Under the pieces are notes generated by a model. That model searched no databases. It saw only the letters and a list, made by a program, of their open reading frames with translations, and had not been told where the DNA came from. Below, piece by piece: positions 1-4,484 of a DNA stretch of 9,763 bases; position 1 is the first letter of the stretch, and each line of letters begins with the position of its first letter. This DNA is from Planctomycetaceae bacterium (GTDB taxonomy: Bacteria; Planctomycetota; Phycisphaerae; Phycisphaerales; SM1A02). The stretch lies in contig NSIA01000050.1 of NCBI GenBank assembly GCA_002737585.1, forward strand, positions 6,936-16,698, written 5' to 3'. The position numbers were made by a program, and so were the translations under genes.

Positions 1-27
1 AGCTTCGGTTTGTTGTGGGTCGGCCAT
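1..27 (-). CDS. Start of an unidentified gene, cut by the left edge
   Basis: Reading the minus strand, an ATG at 27-25 opens a frame MADPQQTEA that runs off the left edge. A good Shine-Dalgarno (GGAGAG, about 7 nt before the ATG) precedes it, which is the main reason to believe it. Nine codons are too few to name a product. It is divergent from the gene at 304, so the 28-303 interval must hold promoters for both directions. Confidence reflects the clear ribosome site combined with very little coding sequence. Confidence 0.6.
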
Positions 28-161
28 AGGTTTCTCTCCAGCGTGCGCATCGTAAGCCGCAGGGGGCTACCGCGGAACTTTCGCTGAATTTGTCTGTAAA
101 TCGCGAATGGCCGGCTGCGGTGCGACTATTCTTTCCGCTAAGCCGCTCCGTGCGCGGCTCG
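28..161. other. Divergent intergenic region upstream of the structured leader
   Basis: No gene fits here. It should carry promoters for the minus-strand gene at 27 and for the riboswitch-like leader that starts near 162. I looked for sigma-70-type boxes. TTGTCT at 90-95 and TATTCT at 127-132 are the best matches, but they are not spaced as a pair, so I do not call a promoter. A 6-bp hairpin, AGCCGC (141-146) with GCGGCT (154-159), sits two bases before the closing helix of the leader RNA and could be part of it. Confidence 0.4.
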
Positions 162-291
162 TTGGACTTCGGAGGAATGCGGTCAAACTCCGCAGCGAAT
201 GCGTCACCGTAGGCCGTACCCGCGTGGGTACGTGCGAGCCGGGTCGACCGAAGTCCAAGTTAACCATGGATTCCCTGCGCACATCAGGGAA
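162..291 (+). promoter_or_regulatory. Candidate cobalamin (B12) riboswitch-like leader RNA
   Basis: Seen: TTGGACTTCGG (162-172) pairs perfectly with CCGAAGTCCAA (248-258), enclosing a compact core. Inside, AGGAA (173-177) is followed by hairpin TGCGG/CCGCA (178-182, 190-194) with loop TCAAACT. Then come GCGAATGCGTCACCGT (195-210), a 7-bp hairpin CGTACCC/GGGTACG (215-221, 226-232), and GCGAGCCGGGTCGACC (234-249). Known: cobalamin riboswitches contain, in this order, GGGAA, a GGTGnAAnTCC hairpin, an aCGGnCCCGCCACTGT segment, a variable hairpin, and GAGTCaGgaGACC. The correspondence is element by element, though one normally conserved G in the first loop is C here (184). Inference: a compact, class-II-like or divergent cobalamin sensor controlling the gene at 304. 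Alternatives are a related orphan RNA with a different ligand, or a cobalamin-like fold that no longer binds. Confidence 0.68.
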
Positions 292-303
292 AAGGGATCT
301 CAC
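271..303 (+). promoter_or_regulatory. Expression-platform hairpin next to the Shine-Dalgarno
   Basis: TTCCCTG (271-277) pairs perfectly with CAGGGAA (285-291) around the loop CGCACAT. The 3' arm runs into AAAGGGA (291-297), the likely Shine-Dalgarno for the ATG at 304. The loop region GCGCA (277-281) can pair with TGCGT (200-204) in the upstream core: four Watson-Crick pairs plus one G-T, the last using G277, which closes the hairpin. Known: cobalamin riboswitches use a kissing loop between L5 and the expression-platform hairpin L13 to sense ligand and block translation. Inference: translational control of the downstream gene. There is no U-tract, so this is not an intrinsic terminator. Confidence 0.6.
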
Positions 304-831
304 ATGTTGGCTCACATTCGGACATGGTCCGCCGCTGCATCATTTGCAGCCATCGTTCTCACTCACTCGCAATCCTTTGCTGGGCTGGTTGCTCAGTACG
401 ACGTTGGTACCGGGGCGAATGCATCCGTTGTCCAAGTGGACTTCACCAACGGCAATGCCTACCAAATCACCCTGCGCTGGGACACGCCAATGAACGGGTT
501 CGATGCACTGCAATTGAGCACTTCCTCAATCAGCGGTGCCGCACTGACGTACGACACGTTCTCCTTTGGCAATTTCGTCACCGGCATCGGCCTTGGTGCT
601 GACTACGAGTACGGCAACGGCGATCTGTGGCCCATTGAAAACTATTGGCACTACTGGACGAAAGTGGACGGCGCTTGGGAGATGGCCATGTTTGGCGCCA
701 GCGACCGCATGCTCAGTAACGGCAGCGCCGATGCGTGGGTATTCGGCTCAGGCAATGCACCACAATCCGTGCCAGCGCCTGGACTCGCCGTCTTTGCGCT
801 GACGATGCTGCGTCGCCGCGCTCGCCGCTAA
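304..831 (+). CDS. Small exported protein with PEP-CTERM-like tail (175 aa)
   Basis: The frame is open from 199, but ATG 304 is chosen. It follows AAAGGGA by 6 nt, gives a clean signal peptide (MLAHIRTWSAAASFAAIVL...QSFAG), and leaves the leader RNA untranslated. The mature part is rich in Gly, Asp, Tyr and Trp. Its second half carries the pattern WPIENYWHYW...GAW...GASDR...NGSADAWVFG, which resembles the core of exported DUF4430 (transcobalamin C-terminal-like) proteins by eye only. The C-terminus VPAPGLAVFAL...RRRARR has the shape of a planctomycete PEP-CTERM sorting tail: P-x-P-G, a short hydrophobic segment, then arginines. The usual PEP is PAP. Role inferred: surface-anchored or exported protein controlled by the B12-type leader, possibly in corrinoid capture. 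It stands alone and is followed by a strong terminator. Function is not established. Confidence 0.85.
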   Translation: MLAHIRTWSAAASFAAIVLTHSQSFAGLVAQYDVGTGANASVVQVDFTNGNAYQITLRWDTPMNGFDALQLSTSSISGAALTYDTFSFGNFVTGIGLGADYEYGNGDLWPIENYWHYWTKVDGAWEMAMFGASDRMLSNGSADAWVFGSGNAPQSVPAPGLAVFALTMLRRRARR

Positions 832-894
832 GGGCGTAGCTGCGAAGTGCACGGTGCTGCAACCAATCGCCGTGCTTCACGTACTACCAAACAA

Positions 895-926
895 ATCGCC
901 CGCGCCGTCATGACGGCGCGGGCGAT
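895..926. terminator. Perfect 16-bp inverted repeat, bidirectional terminator
   Basis: Bases 895-910 are exactly complementary to 911-926, with a very GC-rich stem centred on TCATGA. The plus side is followed by GTTTATT, and the left flank AAACAA supplies a T-rich tail on the minus strand. It sits between the stop of the exported-protein gene (831, plus) and the stop of the last clpP (956, minus). Its place between convergent genes fits a shared Rho-independent terminator. The U-tracts are short and interrupted. Confidence 0.85.
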
Positions 927-955
927 GTTTATTGATACCTGAAATGCGAACGGAT

Positions 956-1552
956 TTACTTTCCGGGCAAGCGGTCGAGGACCTTGTCGATCAGCCCATA
1001 TGCCAGCATTTCTGGCGCATTCAGCCACTTGTCGCGGTCGCAGTCGTTATGAATTGTCTCCCGCGTCTGACCGGTGTTGTCGCTGTACAGCGCATACAAC
1101 TTGTCGCGCAGGCGCAGAATGTGCTTGGCGTGAATCTCCAGATCCGTCGCCTGACCTTCAATCACTCCGCCGATCAACGGCTGGTGCATCAGGTTCTCAG
1201 CGTGCGGTAGTGCGAAGCGGCGACCCTTGGTCCCGCTGCAAGCGATCACACTGCCCATGCTGGCAGCTTGACCAATGATGTACGTCGCCACTGGGCACGG
1301 CACAAATCGCATGGTGTCAACAATGCCAAGACCAGCACTCACGCTGCCACCTGGGCTATTGACATACATACTGATCTCCGCCTTCGGGTCCTCGTTGGCA
1401 AGGAACAGAAGCTGCGCGACCACCAGGTTGGCCATCGTGTCCGAGACGCCGCCGCCTAGGAAGATGATGCGGTCGTTCAGCAGACGGCTGTAGATGTCGT
1501 AGGCGCGCTCGCCGCGACCAGTCTTTTCGATGACGATGGGGATCAGTGTCAT
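956..1552 (-). CDS. clpP: ATP-dependent Clp protease proteolytic subunit, canonical type (198 aa)
   Basis: Peptidase S14 (ClpP) of normal mature length. ClpP forms double-ring 14-mers that degrade substrates unfolded by ClpX or ClpA/C in the cytoplasm. The triad is intact: Ser98 in GQAASMGS, His123 in NLMHQP, Asp174 in DRDKWLNAPE. The N-terminus IPIVIEKTGRGERAYDIYSRLL matches the axial loop of bacterial ClpP with almost no propeptide. The oxyanion segment NSPGGSVS is at 65-72. Compared with E. coli ClpP, the stretch after the catalytic His (HQPLIGGVIEGQATD) is two residues longer. It is the last gene of a three-clpP operon, 18 nt after its neighbour, with AGGA 11 nt before the ATG. Of the three it is closest to the classical sequence. 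The cognate ATPase is not in the window. Confidence 0.95.
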   Translation of the reverse strand: MTLIPIVIEKTGRGERAYDIYSRLLNDRIIFLGGGVSDTMANLVVAQLLFLANEDPKAEISMYVNSPGGSVSAGLGIVDTMRFVPCPVATYIIGQAASMGSVIACSGTKGRRFALPHAENLMHQPLIGGVIEGQATDLEIHAKHILRLRDKLYALYSDNTGQTRETIHNDCDRDKWLNAPEMLAYGLIDKVLDRLPGK

Positions 1553-1570
1553 GGTGTTCGTGTTCCTATC

Positions 1571-2344
1571 TCATTGCGCCGGATGCGGCGCCACAGGCAT
1601 GCGTTCGATGATTCGGTCAATGAGTCCGTACTCAAGCATTTCCTGGGCATTCAGCCACAGGTCACGCTCACAGTCGGCGGCGATCTTCTCCATGGAGTGG
1701 CCAGTGGCCTCGGCATAGAGGTTGTTGCAGACATCTTCAATACGCTGCATTTGCCGCGCAAAGATCTCCAGGTCAGTTGCCTGCCCTTCAAATCCACCAA
1801 TGCGACCTTGGTGCACCAAGTTCTCTGCGTGGCGCAGAGCAAAGCGATGACCCTTGGCTCCACAACAGGCGATCACGCTCGCCATACTGGCGGCTTGTCC
1901 AACGATGTAGGTGGCGACTGGGCAAGTCACCGAGCGCATGGTGTCAATGATGGCAAGGCCGTCGGAGATTGATCCGCCCGGACTATTGATGTACATACTG
2001 ATCTCGGCAGTCGGATCTTCGTTCCACAGGAACAAGAGCTGCGCGGTGACTACCTGTGCAAGCGGGCGAGAAATCGGCGCGCCAACAAAGATCACCCGGT
2101 CACGCAGCAAGCGGCTGTAGAGGTCAACCAACTCTTCACTCTTGCCGCGCTTGTCCACCACCAGCGGAACTGAAATCCAGCGCGGCTCATCATCGTCATC
2201 TTCGTCACGGCGCGGATCAGCACCCGGCGCGGCTGAATCGGACGAAATCGACCAGACATCCGCGAGCGACTGCGCGCTCGACGAAATCGGGCTTGCCACC
2301 ATGGGCATGGCAGACATCAAGTTGAGCAACTCCGCTCGCGTCAA
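1571..2344 (-). CDS. clpP: ClpP paralogue with acidic N-terminal extension (257 aa)
   Basis: Peptidase S14 with full triad: Ser153 in GQAASMAS, His178 in NLVHQG, Asp228 in CERDLWLNAQE. The ClpP fold begins near residue 56 (WISVPLVVDKRG...DLYSRLL). Before it lies a Ser/Ala-rich extension ending in the acid run DEDDDDEP (47-54), absent from its neighbours; it could be a propeptide or an interaction tail. The residue after the catalytic His-Gln is Gly rather than Pro, and the following loop is one residue longer than in E. coli. The start shown is TTG at 2344, which overlaps the upstream clpP stop in a TTGA and has GAAGGG 6 nt before it. ATG codons at 2317 and 2308 are alternatives that would shorten the extension by 9 or 12 residues. 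The body resembles the 198-aa paralogue more than the 231-aa one. Confidence 0.92.
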   Translation of the reverse strand: MTRAELLNLMSAMPMVASPISSSAQSLADVWSISSDSAAPGADPRRDEDDDDEPRWISVPLVVDKRGKSEELVDLYSRLLRDRVIFVGAPISRPLAQVVTAQLLFLWNEDPTAEISMYINSPGGSISDGLAIIDTMRSVTCPVATYIVGQAASMASVIACCGAKGHRFALRHAENLVHQGRIGGFEGQATDLEIFARQMQRIEDVCNNLYAEATGHSMEKIAADCERDLWLNAQEMLEYGLIDRIIERMPVAPHPAQ

Positions 2345-3036
2345 CGCTTGCCCTTCTCTGGGAAGGTGGCCACATCGTCAACAAGACCGTAGGCCTTGGC
2401 CTCTTCGGCGTTGAAATACTTATCGCGTTCGGCATCCTTGGTGACCGTTTCCACGGGCTGACCAGTGTGCTTGGCAAGGATCTCGTTCAGCTGACGCTTC
2501 ATCTTGAGAATCATCTCGGCCTGGATCTGGATGTCCGAGGTCTGGCCATAGACGCCGCCGTGCGGCTGGTGAATCATCACCTTGGCGTGCGGCAGAATGA
2601 TGCGCTTGCCCTTCTGACCCACGGCCAAGAGCACCGCTCCGCCGGAATATGCACGACCGATGCAATAGGTGCCCACCTCACTGGAGATGAACTGCATGGT
2701 GTCGTAGATGGCCAACGTGTCATCTACAGCCCCGCCGGGGCTATTGATATAGAAGTTGATGTCTTGACCACGCTTCTGGCTTTCCAGATACAGCATTTGC
2801 ATCATCACGCGCGCCGCGGAGGCGTGGTTGATTTCGCCAATGAGGAAGACCACGCGATTCTCCAGGAGGAGTTCATCGATAGTCATCTCGCGGGTGCGCT
2901 GGTAGGAAGTGCTAGCGAGGGTCTCGGGGCGAATCATGTCTCGGCCGATACCAGCTGCTGCCAGCGTGTTCGGTGTAGCCATCATTCCGCCATGGATGCC
3001 GTTTGGGTAGTGGCCGGTCGGGAGGTTCAGTTGCAT
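2341..3036 (-). CDS. clpP: Divergent ClpP paralogue (231 aa), first gene of the clpP operon
   Basis: Peptidase S14 family. The triad can be assigned: Ser131 in GRAYSGGAV, His156 in VMIHQPHGG, Asp205 in ERDKYFNAEE. The serine context AYSGGA differs from the usual AASMGA/S, as in the second-type ClpP of several lineages with more than one clpP. The N-terminal 50 residues are not ClpP-like and lack the (V/I)P(M/I)VIE axial-loop motif; the fold starts around MTIDELLLENRVVFL (51-65). The His loop has the same length as in E. coli. ATG 3036 is chosen because GAGG lies 5 nt before it; Met18, Met19, Met34 and Met51 are internal alternatives. It overlaps the next clpP by 4 nt, so translation of the two is probably coupled. 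It probably forms a ring distinct from, or mixed with, those of the two downstream products. Confidence 0.92.
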   Translation of the reverse strand: MQLNLPTGHYPNGIHGGMMATPNTLAAAGIGRDMIRPETLASTSYQRTREMTIDELLLENRVVFLIGEINHASAARVMMQMLYLESQKRGQDINFYINSPGGAVDDTLAIYDTMQFISSEVGTYCIGRAYSGGAVLLAVGQKGKRIILPHAKVMIHQPHGGVYGQTSDIQIQAEMILKMKRQLNEILAKHTGQPVETVTKDAERDKYFNAEEAKAYGLVDDVATFPEKGKR

Positions 3037-3213
3037 GCGATCCTCAATATGGAACCCGAGGGAATCCGCGGGGGACAGGAATCATAGTCCGCATCCGGGG
3101 GCTACATCGGCGATCGGGGCGCGCAACATGCACCTGTCCGGGCAGATCTCGCTGCCAAATGCACCACTCCGCCACCCACATGCAGCAATCCGGGGGGAAC
3201 TTACGATGCGCCC
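3037..3213. promoter_or_regulatory. Divergent promoter region between the clpP operon and the beta-barrel gene
   Basis: These 177 bp separate two divergent starts and must hold promoters for both. On the minus strand TATGAT (complement of 3081-3086) is one base off the -10 consensus and would start transcription about 40 nt upstream of the 231-aa clpP. No convincing -35 lies 16-18 bp further up. No CIRCE (HrcA) inverted repeat was recognised. On the plus side a G-run (3192-3197) lies before two staggered ATGs at 3206 and 3214. Confidence 0.35.
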
Positions 3214-4455
3214 ATGCTCAGCGACGCCTTCGCCACCCGAATCTGCAATCCAAGCATTGCTGCCGTCACCCTGTTGATCGGACTTTCGGCGACATCCCCG
3301 GCCTTGTGCCAGGATCCTTCGTTGACACCACCGAGCGCGGCTGAACCGCGGACACCCGCGCCAGCCGCCGCGCCACTCGCTGCAACGGCGGCGCCCAAGT
3401 CCGCGCCCGCTGCAGCGCCACCGGCAGCTCCCGCTGCGGCGCCACCGGCAGCTCCCGCTGCGGCGCCGGCCGCAGCTCCCGCCGCAGCGCCGGCCGCAAC
3501 TCCTGCCGCAGTCACCACGCCACCGGCAACAGTTGCGCCTGTTGTGCCAGCCGCACCCGTTCCCCCCACCACTACGGATGCCACTGCTCCGTTACCAGTA
3601 GTGACTCAACGCGGTGATGAGCAGCCCGCACGCTCTGCAGGCGCCGGATACATCCATCAGTTCAGTGCCGATATCGGTGATAACGCAAGCATGAGCGCGG
3701 ACCGTTTCTACGGAAGCTATTCAGCGCGGGTGTACAGCTCCAATGACCTCAACGTCACCGTGGCCATGGGCTATGAGTTTGACTGGTACCACTGGAGCGG
3801 CGTCTCCGAACTTGGCGTCGCTGATCCGTTCGGCAGCGTGAATCTCTTTGGGCTGCAGACGCGCGGAAGCTTCAAAGTGGCTGATGAGTGGACCGCTTCG
3901 CTTAGCGGCATCTTTGCTATCGCAGGTGAATCGGATGCGGATGCTGGAGACAGTCTGTACGGCGGCGGAATCGGCAGCGTTGCTTGGACTCCCACCGCCA
4001 ACATGATGCTGGGCATCGGTGTCTTGGGCGTGACACAAATCGAGAACGACCCGATCATCATTCCCATCCCCGTATTGCACTGGCACTTTGCTGATGATTG
4101 GCTGCTTTCCACCATCCGCAGGCCGCCAGCAAGTCCGTTCGTGGGCGTCGATGTCGCGTGGGAACCCGAAGGATCCAAAGTGGATGTTGCCTTCGGAATT
4201 GGCTGGCAATTACGCCGATTCCGCCTCGGAAACAACAACGATTCAACCATCGATGACGGTGTCGGCGAAGATGAAAGCTGGGCCGCATTTGTGAGCGTTG
4301 GCTACGACTTCACTCCAACCTGCCGCCTGGACATGCTGGTGGGAACAACGTTCTATGAGCAACTGCAGATCGAAGCATCAAACGGTTCCAACGCACGCAC
4401 TACCACGGTTGATCCCAACGCACTCTTGGGTGTGTTTGTGACGATCAGTTACTAA
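3214..4455 (+). CDS. Exported outer-membrane beta-barrel-like protein with Ala/Pro linker (413 aa)
   Basis: An N-terminal signal peptide (hydrophobic SIAAVTLLIGLSA, residues 14-26, cleavage near ALC-QD) is followed by an Ala/Pro-rich segment at about 42-125 that includes four 8-residue repeats. A globular part from about residue 140 shows alternating polar and aromatic strands (SADRFYGSYSARVY, VAMGYEFDWYHW, FVSVGYDF) and ends in FVTISY, a C-terminal aromatic typical of outer-membrane barrels. The GLxxxGSFKV, WTPTANMMLGIGVLG and PIPVLHWHFADDWLLS patterns recall DUF6268-type planctomycete outer-membrane proteins by eye. Inference: outer-membrane or periplasmic barrel with its linker in the periplasm or cell wall; ligand unknown. 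The Cys at the signal end lacks a proper lipobox. The start at 3214 is the only in-frame ATG nearby, but it is poorly spaced from the G-run, so initiation is uncertain. Confidence 0.85.
   Translation: MLSDAFATRICNPSIAAVTLLIGLSATSPALCQDPSLTPPSAAEPRTPAPAAAPLAATAAPKSAPAAAPPAAPAAAPPAAPAAAPAAAPAAAPAATPAAVTTPPATVAPVVPAAPVPPTTTDATAPLPVVTQRGDEQPARSAGAGYIHQFSADIGDNASMSADRFYGSYSARVYSSNDLNVTVAMGYEFDWYHWSGVSELGVADPFGSVNLFGLQTRGSFKVADEWTASLSGIFAIAGESDADAGDSLYGGGIGSVAWTPTANMMLGIGVLGVTQIENDPIIIPIPVLHWHFADDWLLSTIRRPPASPFVGVDVAWEPEGSKVDVAFGIGWQLRRFRLGNNNDSTIDDGVGEDESWAAFVSVGYDFTPTCRLDMLVGTTFYEQLQIEASNGSNARTTTVDPNALLGVFVTISY
3415..3510 (+). repeat. Four 24-bp tandem repeats coding the Ala/Pro linker
   Basis: Copies start at 3415, 3439, 3463 and 3487. 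The first two are identical; the third and fourth differ at a few bases. In frame they encode APPAAPAA, APPAAPAA, APAAAPAA and APAATPAA. The period is a multiple of three, so gain or loss of a copy would change linker length without a frameshift. Looser Ala/Pro codons flank both sides. Confidence 0.9.
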
Positions 4456-4484
4456 AGAGACGCGCGTTACACAGCCGCTCGTAT

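Noticed and set aside
90..132. Sigma-70-like promoter for the leader (TTGTCT and TATTCT)
   Set aside because: The two hexamers are about 31 bp apart and neither has a partner at normal spacing.
199..303. Upstream extension of the exported-protein gene to the ATG at 199
   Set aside because: It would cover the structured leader, put 35 Arg-rich residues before the signal peptide, and lacks a Shine-Dalgarno; ATG 304 is far better.
2467..3087. Long plus-strand frame (206 aa) opposite the 231-aa clpP
   Set aside because: Antisense shadow of a clear ClpP gene; no recognisable domain or ribosome site.
3201..3584. Ala/Gly-rich minus-strand frame (127 aa)
   Set aside because: Antisense reading of the Ala/Pro repeats of the barrel gene; low complexity only.
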